This document shows positions 28,344-38,395 of a stretch of 51,155 nt of DNA, in pieces. The notes beneath the pieces are model-generated. The model was not told the origin of the DNA, did no database searches, and saw nothing but the letters and a program-made list of their open reading frames with translations. This DNA comes from Candidatus Zambryskiibacteriota bacterium (GTDB lineage Bacteria; Patescibacteriota; Minisyncoccia; Phycocordibacterales; WO2-35-19): the NCBI GenBank assembly GCA_016932555.1, contig JAFGCQ010000025.1, positions 1-51,155 on the forward strand, read 5' to 3'. The position numbers and the translations under genes were made by a program. Every line of letters starts with the position of its first letter. The first letter of the stretch is position 1.

Positions 28344-28646
28344 ATGCTTCCAGAAGAAAATCAAAAAGAAACTCAATTAGAAAATAATGTTATTGAAAAA
28401 AAATCTGCCAATTATTCATTCTTGTTAACTCTTGTTGCTTTGCTTATTCTCACTGGTATTTTCGGTATTTATTATTTTTCCAGCTTATTACCGCAAATAC
28501 AAAATGAAGTTTATGCTGAAGAAAATAATACGCCGAAGATTATCGGAGGAGATAAAGATGAGTATGGTTGTTTAATTGCTGCTGGTTACAGTTGGTGCGA
28601 AACGAAGAACAAATGTCTTAGAACTTGGGAAGAAGCTTGTGAATAA
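28344..28646 (+). CDS. small membrane-anchored protein with Cys-rich C-terminal motif
   Basis: Single TM; DEYGCLIAAGYSWCETKNKCLRTWEEACE. Confidence 0.7.
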   Translation: MLPEENQKETQLENNVIEKKSANYSFLLTLVALLILTGIFGIYYFSSLLPQIQNEVYAEENNTPKIIGGDKDEYGCLIAAGYSWCETKNKCLRTWEEACE

Positions 28647-28648
28647 AA

Positions 28649-29494
28649 ATGTTTCAGTTAGATGATGAAAAAATAAAACGGTTAGAAGAAAAAGCGAAAG
28701 ATATTCGCATCTCTATTGTAGAAATGCTTATAGAGGCAAGTAGTGGTCATCCAGCCGGATCATTAGGAATGGCTGATATTTTTGCCGCTTTTTATTTTCA
28801 TATTTTAAGACATGATCCTACTAAACCAGACTGGCAAGATAGAGATCGTTTAATCCTTTCAAACGGGCATATTTGCCCCGTGCTTTATGCTAGTTTAGCT
28901 CACAGTGGTTATTTCCCGATTGAAGAGTTGAAGACTCTGCGTAAATTTGGTTCAAGGCTACAAGGTCATCCTGATAAGAATTTTTTACCTATAGTAGAAA
29001 TTTCATCTGGACCATTAGGTTTGGGGCTTTCTCAAGTAATTGGTATGACTTTAGCTGATAAAATTAATAATAATAATTCATCTAAAAAATATTTTTATTG
29101 CTTTTTAAGCGATGGGGAATTACAGGAAGGTAATATTTGGGAAGCAGCAATGCTTGGTGGTAAAGAAAAACTTGAAAATCTCATCGCTGTAATAGACCGG
29201 AACAATATACAAACCGTGGGTAAAGTAGAAAATGTCATGCCTTTGGAACCTCTAGAAGATAAATGGAGAGCTTTTAATTGGAATGTACAAACTATCGACG
29301 GTCATAATTTTAAAGAAATTATAGAAGCTGTTGAAAGTACTCAAAAATCTAATAAGCCTTCGATTATTATCGCCAAAACTATTCCCGGCAAAGGTATTTC
29401 TTTTATGGAAAATGATTATCGTTGGCACAGTAGGCCAGTAAGTAAAGAGGAAGGGGAGAAAGCTTTAATAGAATTAAAAAAAGATAATGCTTAA
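28649..29494 (+). CDS. transketolase N-terminal subunit
   Basis: SSGHPAGSLGMADIFAAFYF, LSDGELQEGNIWEAAMLGG (TPP site). Confidence 0.93.
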   Translation: MFQLDDEKIKRLEEKAKDIRISIVEMLIEASSGHPAGSLGMADIFAAFYFHILRHDPTKPDWQDRDRLILSNGHICPVLYASLAHSGYFPIEELKTLRKFGSRLQGHPDKNFLPIVEISSGPLGLGLSQVIGMTLADKINNNNSSKKYFYCFLSDGELQEGNIWEAAMLGGKEKLENLIAVIDRNNIQTVGKVENVMPLEPLEDKWRAFNWNVQTIDGHNFKEIIEAVESTQKSNKPSIIIAKTIPGKGISFMENDYRWHSRPVSKEEGEKALIELKKDNA

Positions 29495-30482
29495 TCAAGA
29501 TTTGAAACTTAATAGCAAAATCTTTAGTGAAGATGCAGAAAAAGAAACAAATCGTAAAGGATTTGGTGAGGGTTTAGTTTTAGCAGCAGAAAATAATAAA
29601 AATATTGTGGGTTTAACTGCTGATTTAACTAGATCGACTTCAATGGATTTGTTTGTTGATAAATATCCAGAAAGATTTGTGCAGGTCGGTGTAGCTGAAC
29701 AAAATTTAATAACTGTAGCCGCTGGTATGGCAGAGATGGGTAAAATTCCTTTTGTATCTTCTTACGCTATTTTTAGTCCAGGAAGAAACTGGGAGCAAAT
29801 TCGTAATGTGATTTGTCACAATAATCTGTCGGTAAAAATCATCGCTAGTCATGGCGGGCTTTCAGTAGGTAAAGATGGTGCTTCTCACCAAGCTCTTGAA
29901 GATTTGAGTTTAATGAGATGTTTGCCACACATGACAGTGCTTTCTCCTTGCGATGTTTTTGAAGCTAAGAAAGCTACAATTGAGGCCGCAAAAATAGACG
30001 GACCAGTTTATCTAAGACTTTCTAGAGATAAGACGCCTCAAATTACTACTGAAGAAACACTCTTTGAAATAGGCAAGGCGCAGATGTTTTTTAATCCCCC
30101 GATGATTGCACAAGCTGGTATTATTTCTACTGGACCGATAATTTATAAAGCCTTACAAGTTGCCCAAAAATTTGCTGAAAGAGGAATATCGGTAAAAGTT
30201 TTAAATATTTCTAGCTTAAGACCCCTTGATTTTGAATCTATAATAAATCTGGCCAAAGAAGCTGGGGCAATTATTACAGTTGAAGACCATCAAATAGTGG
30301 GCGGTTTAGGTTCATCAGTTTCTGAAGTTTTAGCACAAAATTATCCGACGCCGATAGAATTTGTAGGTGTCCATGACCAATTTGGCCAATCGGGTGATCC
30401 GGAAGAGCTCTACAACTACTATCATATGAATATCAGTCACATCGAAGCGGCTGTGGAGAAAGTTTTAGGAAGAAAAAAATAA
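29487..30482 (+). CDS. transketolase C-terminal subunit
   Basis: FVQVGVAEQNLITVAAGMAEMGKIPFVSSYAIF; ITVEDHQIVGGLGSSVSEVL. Confidence 0.93.
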   Translation: MLNQDLKLNSKIFSEDAEKETNRKGFGEGLVLAAENNKNIVGLTADLTRSTSMDLFVDKYPERFVQVGVAEQNLITVAAGMAEMGKIPFVSSYAIFSPGRNWEQIRNVICHNNLSVKIIASHGGLSVGKDGASHQALEDLSLMRCLPHMTVLSPCDVFEAKKATIEAAKIDGPVYLRLSRDKTPQITTEETLFEIGKAQMFFNPPMIAQAGIISTGPIIYKALQVAQKFAERGISVKVLNISSLRPLDFESIINLAKEAGAIITVEDHQIVGGLGSSVSEVLAQNYPTPIEFVGVHDQFGQSGDPEELYNYYHMNISHIEAAVEKVLGRKK

Positions 30483-30494
30483 AAGAGTTGGAAA

Positions 30495-31508
30495 TTACAT
30501 AATTTTCTGAGGCTTATAGTCTTCAGGAGCTCTCGACAGATATTGGAGTATTCTTTCTTGAGTGAGTAAGCCCTTTTGAGCACCTACATATTGGACGACT
30601 GACATTGAATTAACTGGGGCCCAGAGAAAAGCGTCAAAAAGTGATTTGCCGAGTGCTATAGCCGAAGCAAAAGTGGCAGAAAAAGCATCACCTGCGCCAG
30701 TGCGATCATAAGGCGGTTTTTCGTCAGGATAGGGTCGCATGGAAAAACCTTCATAACCATCATAAGCGTAAGCGCCTTTGGGTCCGTCAGTTATTACAGC
30801 AACATTTGGTCCGATATCATGTATCATTTTTAATAAATCTTTAATATCTATATTTTCTTCTTGTTTATTTAAAATTCTTTTAGCTTCTTCCACATTACAA
30901 AAAAAAATATCGGTTCTGGCATAAATGTTTTTCAGGACCTCGGTGCCCATTTTCATCTGAAAAGTACCCGGCTGAAAAGCTAGTTTAATTTCCTGGTTAT
31001 TCCTTAAATATTCTGCTATTTGATTATGGTAATCACCAGAATTTTCACCGATAGAAGTGAGATATATCCATTTCGGCTTGCCTAAATTCGGCAATTTGTA
31101 ATCATAAGATTCGTGTTTAACCAAAATGGTACGATCATCTTCAAACCAGAGGACATAATGGTAATTAGTTAGTTTATCTTTGTGGATAGAAACTAAATCA
31201 GTGTCTACCCCGTTTTTTTTCAGAGTAGCAATGCATTCATGACCATTATAATCGTCACCAAGATCAGTAATATGGGCTGATTTTAAACCTAAGCGAGCCG
31301 CACAGACTGCTGCATTAGCACTATTGCCTACCGCTCGCACTTCTTCCATAAATTCATATTCAACTTTATCGCCAAATTTAATGATTAAATTTTGTTTTTG
31401 CCCATCTTCGCTGCGATTTACTTTGGCATCTTTTAAACGAATAAAAGCATCAGTAGTAATGTCGCCAATAGAAACAAAATCAAAATCTTTTTTGTTGAAA
31501 AAATCCAT
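30495..31508 (-). CDS. PfkB-family carbohydrate kinase
   Basis: VGNSANAAVCAARLGLKSAHITDLGDD and PPYDRTGAGDAFSATF. Confidence 0.92.
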   Translation of the reverse strand: MDFFNKKDFDFVSIGDITTDAFIRLKDAKVNRSEDGQKQNLIIKFGDKVEYEFMEEVRAVGNSANAAVCAARLGLKSAHITDLGDDYNGHECIATLKKNGVDTDLVSIHKDKLTNYHYVLWFEDDRTILVKHESYDYKLPNLGKPKWIYLTSIGENSGDYHNQIAEYLRNNQEIKLAFQPGTFQMKMGTEVLKNIYARTDIFFCNVEEAKRILNKQEENIDIKDLLKMIHDIGPNVAVITDGPKGAYAYDGYEGFSMRPYPDEKPPYDRTGAGDAFSATFASAIALGKSLFDAFLWAPVNSMSVVQYVGAQKGLLTQERILQYLSRAPEDYKPQKIM

Positions 31509-31568
31509 TTGTTTTTATTATACACTCCTCTAAATTTTTAAAAAATAAAATTGTGATAATATGTGGAT

Positions 31569-32429
31569 ATGAAATCACTAAAAGAATATATCCAACAAGC
31601 TGAAGATACTAAGACTGCGATTGGTCATTTTAATATTTCCGATAGTGTCGGTTTTTGGGCAGTAGTGAACGCTGCTCAAAAATTAAATTTGCCAGTAATC
31701 ATCGGTGTTTCGGAAGGCGAAAGGGATTTTATCGGAGTAAAACAAGTTAAAGCTTTAGTAGAAACTTTGAAACAGACCGATATGCCTATTTTTCTCAATG
31801 CCGACCATACATATTCAGTGGAAAGAGTTGAAGAAGTGGTTAATACTGGATTTGATGCGTGTATAATTGATGGTTCAGATAAATCGTTTGAAGAAAATAT
31901 CAAATTAACGAAAGAGGCTGTCATTAAAGCTAAAAAAATAAATCCAAATATTTTAATAGAAGGGGAATTGGGTTTTATCGGAAAATCATCTGCTATGTGG
32001 GATGAAATACCAGAAGGCGCTGATTCAACTTTGACTAAACCGGAAAAAGCGGAAGAATTTGTGAAGCAAACTAATATAGATCTTTTTGCTCCTTCTGTTG
32101 GTAACATCCACGGCATGGCTAAAAATTTTAATGTTAATTATGAAAAATTAGATATTGAAAGAATTAAAGTTATAAGAAAAATCGCTGGGGTGCCACTAGT
32201 CTTACATGGCGGTTCAGGAATAAAAGATGATGAATTTAAACAAGCTATCACTGCTGGAATATCAGTAATCCATATTAATACAGAAATGCGTGTAGCTTAT
32301 AAACAAGCTCTGCAAAAATCATTTAGTGAAAATCCCGACGAGACTACTCCATACAAATTCCTTCGACCGGCTGTCATCGCCATCCAGGCGGTAGTAGAAA
32401 AGCGCCTAATATTGTTTAATAATTTGTAA
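31569..32429 (+). CDS. class II fructose-bisphosphate aldolase family protein
   Basis: AIGHFNISD, FLNADHTYSVERVEEVVNTGFDACIIDGS, VLHGGSGIKDDEFKQAI. Confidence 0.9.
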   Translation: MKSLKEYIQQAEDTKTAIGHFNISDSVGFWAVVNAAQKLNLPVIIGVSEGERDFIGVKQVKALVETLKQTDMPIFLNADHTYSVERVEEVVNTGFDACIIDGSDKSFEENIKLTKEAVIKAKKINPNILIEGELGFIGKSSAMWDEIPEGADSTLTKPEKAEEFVKQTNIDLFAPSVGNIHGMAKNFNVNYEKLDIERIKVIRKIAGVPLVLHGGSGIKDDEFKQAITAGISVIHINTEMRVAYKQALQKSFSENPDETTPYKFLRPAVIAIQAVVEKRLILFNNL

Positions 32430-32459
32430 TTCTATTGAAAAAGTGCTAGGATATTCGGA

Positions 32460-33143
32460 ATGACAATTGATATTAAAGCGGAAAAAAGGGAAAAAATCGG
32501 TAAGCTAAAATCCTTGAGAAACCAGGGCTTTATGCCAGCCGTTTATTACGGTCATAAAAAAAATTCAACCCCTATCCAAATCAAAAAAAATGATTTTATA
32601 AAAGTTTGGAAAAATGCTGGCGAATCTACAGTTGTTAAACTTCATGCCCCAGAAGGCGATCTTGAAGCCTTAATCCATGCTGTAGATATAGATCCTATAA
32701 GCGACGAACCAAGGCATGCTGATTTTTATATATTTGAAAAAGGTCATAAAGTTGAAATTGCAGTACCACTAGAATTCGTAGGTGTTTCTCCGGCAGTTAA
32801 GGAATTGGGCGGTAATCTGATGAAAATTTTACATGAGATGGAAATTAAGGCTGATCCTGCAAACTTGCCGCAAAAAATTGAAGTTGATATTTCAGTGATT
32901 ACCGAGCTTGAAGGCCAAATTTTGGCTAAAGAAATAAAACTTCCTGAAGGTGTTGAACTTATGGAAAATCCCGAAGAAGTAATTGCTACTGTAGCTACAC
33001 CTCGGGAAGAGCCAGTGGAAGAAGAGCCAGAAGCCGATTTGTCTTCAATTGAAGTTGAAAAGAAAGGCAAAGAAGATGAAGATGAGAGTACTACTTCCGC
33101 TGAAGGTTCTAGCGAATCAAAGGGGGGAAAGAAAGAGGAGTAA
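32460..33143 (+). CDS. rplY: 50S ribosomal protein bL25 (CTC form)
   Basis: RNQGFMPAVYYG, PISDEPRHADFYIFEKGHKVEIAVPLEFVG. Confidence 0.93.
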   Translation: MTIDIKAEKREKIGKLKSLRNQGFMPAVYYGHKKNSTPIQIKKNDFIKVWKNAGESTVVKLHAPEGDLEALIHAVDIDPISDEPRHADFYIFEKGHKVEIAVPLEFVGVSPAVKELGGNLMKILHEMEIKADPANLPQKIEVDISVITELEGQILAKEIKLPEGVELMENPEEVIATVATPREEPVEEEPEADLSSIEVEKKGKEDEDESTTSAEGSSESKGGKKEE

Positions 33144-33155
33144 AATTCATAAAAA

Positions 33156-33203
33156 ATTACACCACATCTCAAAAGGAGAAAGATTCCTCTTCTCCTTTTT
33201 TCT
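33156..33203 (+). repeat. dispersed palindromic repeat R3, copy B (also acts as rplY terminator)
   Basis: attacaccacatctcAAAAGGAGAAagattcctcTTCTCCTTTTttc; 10-bp perfect stem plus T run. Confidence 0.87.
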
Positions 33204-33244
33204 TTTGATTAATTTGATTAAGAGTTATGATATAATATTGGATT

Positions 33245-34594
33245 ATGAGAAAATTTATTTTTCTTGTTTTTGTTTTAATCCTGGCTACTAGCTACTGGCT
33301 ACTAATTTCTGGCAGCGCGGTTGCTTTAACTGAAGCCGAGATCCAAGCTCAAGAGGCTAAATGGCAAGCAGAATTAGAAGCGACTGAAAAAGAAATTGCA
33401 GAATGGGAAAATGTTTTAACCCAAACTAAGAAAGGCACCGCATCATTGGAAAATGAAGCTGCTATTCTTCAAGCGAAAATAAACGAAGCCAAAGCTTTTA
33501 TCAAAAACCGACAAATTCAAATCCAACAGCTAACTAACCAAATCGATCTTAAGACTGCTACCATAGAAGAATTGGAGATAAAAATAGAGCGTGGTAAAGA
33601 ATCTTTAGCTGAAATACTTCGATCAACTAATGAACTCGATTCCTACTCTCTAGTAGAAGTGATGCTTTCAAACAAAAATCTCTCGCAGTTTTTTGAAAAT
33701 ATTGATGCTTACAATACCATAAAAATCGCTCTAGAAAATCAATTTAATGAAATCAGGGAATTACAGAATAAAACTGATACTGAAAGAAAGCGGTTAGACC
33801 AAAAAAGAGCGGAAGAGGCGGACAGGAAAGCTGAAGTGGAAGTTCAAAAGAAAAAAGTGGAAATAGACGAGCAAGAAAAACAACGCCTTATAAATATAAA
33901 CAAAAATCAAGAAAAAACCTATGAACAGGTGATAGCCGAAAAGGAAAAAAAGGCCGCTCAAATCAGGGCCGCCTTATTCTCGCTTCGCGACACCGATGGT
34001 ATTCCTTTCGGAGATGCATTGAAATACGCAGAGGAAGCGCAGCGGCTTACTGGGGTTAGGCCAGCTTTTCTATTGGGTGTTTTACAACAGGAAAGCAATA
34101 TAGGTAAAAATGTCGGTTCTTGTGTCATTACTGACCTTTCAAGTGGCCGAACCCAAAGTGTAAATTCTGGTAAAATATTTGAAAATGGTATTCATCCGAC
34201 TAGAGATTTGCCAGTACTTCAGGAAGTCTTAAGTGACTTAGGCCGAGATCCAAAAATGACCAAAGTATCTTGTCCTATCTCTGTAGGTTATGGAGGAGCT
34301 ATGGGTCCTGCACAATTTATTCCTTCAACTTGGAAGCTCTATATAGACAAACTGGAAAAAGTGCTCATTAAACATCCCGATCCGTGGAATCCTAGAGACG
34401 CTTTTATCGCTTCAGCTATGCTATTAGCTGATCTGGGGGCCTCGAATGGTGGATATACAGCTGAGCATACTGCTGCGGCCAAATATTACGCCGGTGGTGG
34501 CTGGAAAACTCGCGGCCAATCTTACGCCAACAGTGTTATGGGTAGAGCTCAAACCATCCAACTTACCATGATTGATCCTCTTGAAGGATTTTAA
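33245..34594 (+). CDS. secreted coiled-coil lytic transglycosylase-like murein hydrolase
   Basis: Signal peptide, long coiled coil (EnvC-like), then FLLGVLQQESNIGKNVGSC...GYGGAMGPAQFIPSTW (SLT/MltB-like). Confidence 0.85.
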   Translation: MRKFIFLVFVLILATSYWLLISGSAVALTEAEIQAQEAKWQAELEATEKEIAEWENVLTQTKKGTASLENEAAILQAKINEAKAFIKNRQIQIQQLTNQIDLKTATIEELEIKIERGKESLAEILRSTNELDSYSLVEVMLSNKNLSQFFENIDAYNTIKIALENQFNEIRELQNKTDTERKRLDQKRAEEADRKAEVEVQKKKVEIDEQEKQRLININKNQEKTYEQVIAEKEKKAAQIRAALFSLRDTDGIPFGDALKYAEEAQRLTGVRPAFLLGVLQQESNIGKNVGSCVITDLSSGRTQSVNSGKIFENGIHPTRDLPVLQEVLSDLGRDPKMTKVSCPISVGYGGAMGPAQFIPSTWKLYIDKLEKVLIKHPDPWNPRDAFIASAMLLADLGASNGGYTAEHTAAAKYYAGGGWKTRGQSYANSVMGRAQTIQLTMIDPLEGF

Positions 34595-34651
34595 ATTAAT
34601 TAAAAAAAGTTATTGTATTTTTTATATAATGTGTTAATATAAGATATATCC

Positions 34652-34891
34652 ATGAAAAAAGATATACATCCACAATATTATACAGATGCCAAAGTGAGCT
34701 GTTCTTGCGGTAATAAATTTATTGTTGGCTCAACAAAAAAAGAAATAGAAATAGAAATTTGTAGTGTTTGTCACCCATTTTTTACAGGTAATGAAAAAAT
34801 TATTGATGCTGCTGGTAGGGTAGAAAAATTCAAAGCTAGAAAAGCAGCTGCAGAAAAAGTTTCTAAAAATAAAATTTCAAAAAAATCTTAG
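34652..34891 (+). CDS. rpmE: 50S ribosomal protein bL31
   Basis: [23 protein letters not shown]...[10 protein letters not shown]. Confidence 0.95.
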   Translation: MKKDIHPQYYTDAKVSCSCGNKFIVGSTKKEIEIEICSVCHPFFTGNEKIIDAAGRVEKFKARKAAAEKVSKNKISKKS

Positions 34892-34912
34892 ATTAATGAG
34901 GTAGTTTCTGTT

Positions 34913-35851
34913 ATGGACCTCCCAAAATATAAAGAAAACGAAAAAACCAAGTATTTGGCGGAAAATTTAGAAAGGCTTTTACAAGAAGAAGCTGAGATTT
35001 TGGAATTACAACAACAAGAAGGAATGGAGGATTTGGCCAAAACGGATTTACAAAATATAGAAACTCAAAAAAAAGCTTTTATAGATGAAATAGAGAAGAT
35101 TCTTAAAGAGGAAGAGAAAGAAGAAGAATTTCCTAACGAAATAATTTTAGAGGTTCGAGCCGGAGTCGGCGGAGAAGAAGCCGCTCTCTTCGCTGAAGAA
35201 CTTGCTTATATGTATCTGAAATATGCTGAGACTAAAAACTGGACAGTGAGAACCCTAGATGAATCATCATCACCTTTAGGTGGTTACAAAGAAGCCAGTT
35301 TTGAAATAAGAGGCAAAGGAGTTTACCAAGATCTTAGATTTGAAACTGGAGTTCACAGGATCCAAAGAGTGCCTAAGACTGAAAAAATGGGCCGAGTGCA
35401 TACTTCAACTGCTTCTGTTGCTATCTTACCTATCCGCAAGAAAACTAATGTGGAAATAAGTCCTGCTGATTTGGAAGTAACTTTTTCTCGAGCTGGTGGT
35501 AAGGGCGGCCAGAATGTCAACAAGGTTGAAACTGCAGTAAGGCTTACTCACAAACCCACTGGTATTGTCATAAGCTGTCGGGCTGAAAGAAGTCAACAGG
35601 CCAATCGCGAAAAAGCCCTGGCTATTCTACAAGCTAAACTTGATGAAATTGAAAGAGAAAAAGAAGACAAAAAATATGCGCATGAGCGTAAAGAGCAAGT
35701 AGGTACTGCTGATCGATCTGAAAAGATACGTACCTACAATTTTCCTCAAGATCGCATTACTGATCATCGTATAAATAAAAATTGGCACGGCATTGAAAAT
35801 ATTATGAAAGGTCAGCTGGATCCGATAATTGACGCTTTTGGCCAAATTTGA
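34913..35851 (+). CDS. prfA: peptide chain release factor 1
   Basis: [48 protein letters not shown] (GGQ). Confidence 0.95.
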   Translation: MDLPKYKENEKTKYLAENLERLLQEEAEILELQQQEGMEDLAKTDLQNIETQKKAFIDEIEKILKEEEKEEEFPNEIILEVRAGVGGEEAALFAEELAYMYLKYAETKNWTVRTLDESSSPLGGYKEASFEIRGKGVYQDLRFETGVHRIQRVPKTEKMGRVHTSTASVAILPIRKKTNVEISPADLEVTFSRAGGKGGQNVNKVETAVRLTHKPTGIVISCRAERSQQANREKALAILQAKLDEIEREKEDKKYAHERKEQVGTADRSEKIRTYNFPQDRITDHRINKNWHGIENIMKGQLDPIIDAFGQI

Positions 35852-35867
35852 TAAGATTTCGCAATAA

Positions 35868-36575
35868 ATGGCAGAAAACGTAAAAACTGAAAATAACTTA
35901 GACGAGCTCTTTAAAGTGGGAGCTCATTTTGGATTTAGCAAATCTAGGAGGCACCCGAGTATGACTCCCTATATCTTTGGATCTAAAAATAGGGTAGATA
36001 TCATTGATTTAGAAAAAACTCAAAAATTTTTAGAAAAAGCTCTTGATTTTATAGGTTCTTTGGCTACTTCCAATTCCCAAATTCTCTTTGTTGGCGGTAA
36101 AAATGAAGCTCAAAAAGTAATTGAAGAAGAAGCCCAGAAGATCAGTATGCCATATTTAGCCAGTCGTTGGATTGGCGGCACCTTGACAAATTTCTCAGAA
36201 ATTAGAAAAAGGATAAATCTAATGCTTGATCTTTCATCTCAAAAAGAAAAAGGGGAACTTGGAAAATACACTAAAAAAGAAAGACTTTTGATAGATCGAA
36301 AAATAAAAAAACTTCAGAAGATGTTTAATGGTATTAAAGATATGACCGCTTTGCCGAAAGCTTTATTTATTGTAGATCCAAGATTTGAAGATATTGCTCT
36401 AAAAGAGGCTCGGACTATCAAAATTCCGATTGTCGCTTTATGCGGTTCCGATAATAATATTAAAGATATTGATTATCCTATCCCAGCCAATGACGCTAAC
36501 TCGGCTAGTATTAGATTCTTTGTGGATAAAATTGTGGAAGTGTATAATAAAAATAAAGTTGTTAAAAAAGAGTAA
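35868..36575 (+). CDS. rpsB: 30S ribosomal protein uS2
   Basis: GAHFGFSKSRRHPSMTPYIFG; SRWIGGTLTNFSEIRKRI. Confidence 0.96.
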   Translation: MAENVKTENNLDELFKVGAHFGFSKSRRHPSMTPYIFGSKNRVDIIDLEKTQKFLEKALDFIGSLATSNSQILFVGGKNEAQKVIEEEAQKISMPYLASRWIGGTLTNFSEIRKRINLMLDLSSQKEKGELGKYTKKERLLIDRKIKKLQKMFNGIKDMTALPKALFIVDPRFEDIALKEARTIKIPIVALCGSDNNIKDIDYPIPANDANSASIRFFVDKIVEVYNKNKVVKKE

Positions 36576-36576
36576 C

Positions 36577-37188
36577 ATGTCTATAACAACAGAAAAAATA
36601 AAGGAACTTAGAGATGCCACCGGTGTTTCTATTATGCAATGTAAAAAAGCCTTAGAGGAAGTTGGGGGAGATATGGAAAAAGCTAAAATAATTCTACGGA
36701 AGATTAGCAAACAAACTACTGACAAAAAAGCTAGTCGAGATTTAGGGGCAGGAGTAATAGAATCTTATATCCACAACAATGGTTCTGTGGGTGCTATGAT
36801 AGAGCTTTTATGTGAAACTGATTTTGTAGCTAAAAATGAAGAATTTAAAGCTCTGGCCAGAGAAATTGCTATGCACGTAGCTGCTATGGCTCCAGAATAC
36901 CTGAAAATGGAAGAAGTAAAAGATGAAGAAAAAGTGAAAGCCAGAGAGCTTTTTGAGAAAGAAATGGAAGAGAATCCTTCGAATGTGCTCAAGGCGAGGA
37001 AATCAAAAGAAATCCGTGATAAAATAATAGAAGGGAAAATTTCTTCATATTTTGGAGAAAAAGTACTATTAAATCAGTCTTTTATTAAAAATCCTGAAAT
37101 GACCGTCCAAACTTTAATTGACGGGGCTAATCAAAAATTTGGTGAAAGAACTGAAATTTGTAGGTTCGTTAGATTTTCTATTAATTAA
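36577..37188 (+). CDS. tsf: elongation factor Ts
   Basis: IKELRDATGVSIMQCKKALEEVGGDMEKA; ELLCETDFVAKNEEFK; start MSITTEK (ORF track starts upstream). Confidence 0.96.
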   Translation: MSITTEKIKELRDATGVSIMQCKKALEEVGGDMEKAKIILRKISKQTTDKKASRDLGAGVIESYIHNNGSVGAMIELLCETDFVAKNEEFKALAREIAMHVAAMAPEYLKMEEVKDEEKVKARELFEKEMEENPSNVLKARKSKEIRDKIIEGKISSYFGEKVLLNQSFIKNPEMTVQTLIDGANQKFGERTEICRFVRFSIN

Positions 37189-37192
37189 AATT

Positions 37193-37576
37193 ATGTACAC
37201 AATAACAGTATTTAACATTTCTTTAATCGTAGTCTTATTATTTTTATTTGTAAAGACTTTAGAGATTAAATATAAAAAACAAAGTATTGCTTCTAGATTT
37301 AGAGATAAGCTTGATGTTTTATCTCAAAAATTAATTTCCAATCTAAAATTTAAATGGCTTCAATTTATCCAAAGTTTGCAATATATTATCTTGATTAAAG
37401 CTAAAATATTATTCAAAAATGTCCTCGTAAAAATAGAAGCCAAGATTATGAATGAATATCATGCCAAGCAAAACACTATTATGGGTGGCCAGCGTAATAT
37501 TTCAAATCGTGGTTCAGTATCTTTTTATTTAAAAAAAATATCTGAAGGCAAAACTACTAGTGGAAAAATAGAATAG
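37193..37576 (+). CDS. hypothetical membrane protein
   Basis: N-terminal TM helix; start at MYTITVFN after tsf stop. Confidence 0.6.
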   Translation: MYTITVFNISLIVVLLFLFVKTLEIKYKKQSIASRFRDKLDVLSQKLISNLKFKWLQFIQSLQYIILIKAKILFKNVLVKIEAKIMNEYHAKQNTIMGGQRNISNRGSVSFYLKKISEGKTTSGKIE

Positions 37577-37581
37577 AGAAT

Positions 37582-37654
37582 GCCACCTTAGCTCAGTTGG
37601 TAGAGCTCCCGTTTTGTAAACGGGTGGTCGTCAGTTCGAGTCTGACAGGTGGCT
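37582..37654 (+). tRNA. tRNA-Thr (anticodon TGT)
   Basis: Acceptor gccacct/aggtggc, D-loop TAGCTCAGTTGGTAGAGC, anticodon loop ttTTGTaaa, T-arm TTCGAGTC; CCA not encoded. Confidence 0.96.
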
Positions 37655-37693
37655 CATTTAACAAGCATGTTAATATTTTTATTTGACGGCCGT

Positions 37694-38389
37694 CTAAAAT
37701 GTTGTGGTAGTAGCTTGGAAGGTTTTTTCAATTTCGCGTTGTTTGTCAATTTCTTTAAGGACTGGAATGATTTCTTTGATGTCGTCAATTGATTTGAAGC
37801 CATAATTAACTTCGTCATTAACCAAAATAGTAGGTTGTTCATCTTTTATGTCATAAATATTTATAAGGGTTTTCAAAGCCGAAAGTTCTAAGTTATAATC
37901 AAATGAGTAAACCCGTAATTCTGGATAATCCTCTCGTAATCTAGTTAAAACGAAACCCTCCTTTTGACAGTCAGGGCAATCATTTTTTTTATTTGAATAA
38001 AAATACATTATAAAAAGAGTTTTGGCGCCACATCTTTCATTCACCTTTTGCATAAGGAGATAATCTTTGATCTGGAGAAGAGAATAATATTTTTTGAGAT
38101 TAATCACTTCTTCGTCATCAGTACCTCGATTGTTTTCCATATATGAAAGTTTATCTCCTAATTCAGCTAACTCCTGAGAAAGGAAAGAATTTCCGATATC
38201 TTTACAAGAAAGCTCTGAAAGTAAAGAAAACTGAGTTTCAGAAGCTAAAATATCTACTGAGATGCGGCTTTCTATGTTTTTGATTTCATTAATTCTTTTT
38301 TGAGTAAAGTAATTACTAGCAAAAATAGCAGTTATAAAAATAACTGCAGTTATGAGAAATGTGTATGTATATTTTTTCCATTCAATCAT
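37694..38389 (-). CDS. membrane-anchored thioredoxin-fold protein
   Basis: N-terminal TM; MYFYSNKKNDCPDCQKEGFVL (CPDC). Confidence 0.65.
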   Translation of the reverse strand: MIEWKKYTYTFLITAVIFITAIFASNYFTQKRINEIKNIESRISVDILASETQFSLLSELSCKDIGNSFLSQELAELGDKLSYMENNRGTDDEEVINLKKYYSLLQIKDYLLMQKVNERCGAKTLFIMYFYSNKKNDCPDCQKEGFVLTRLREDYPELRVYSFDYNLELSALKTLINIYDIKDEQPTILVNDEVNYGFKSIDDIKEIIPVLKEIDKQREIEKTFQATTTTF

Positions 38390-38395
38390 TAAATT

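Noticed and set aside
36430-36576. N-terminal extension of tsf in the ORF track
   Set aside because: Overlaps rpsB out of frame; canonical EF-Ts start MSITTEKIKELRDATG at 36577.
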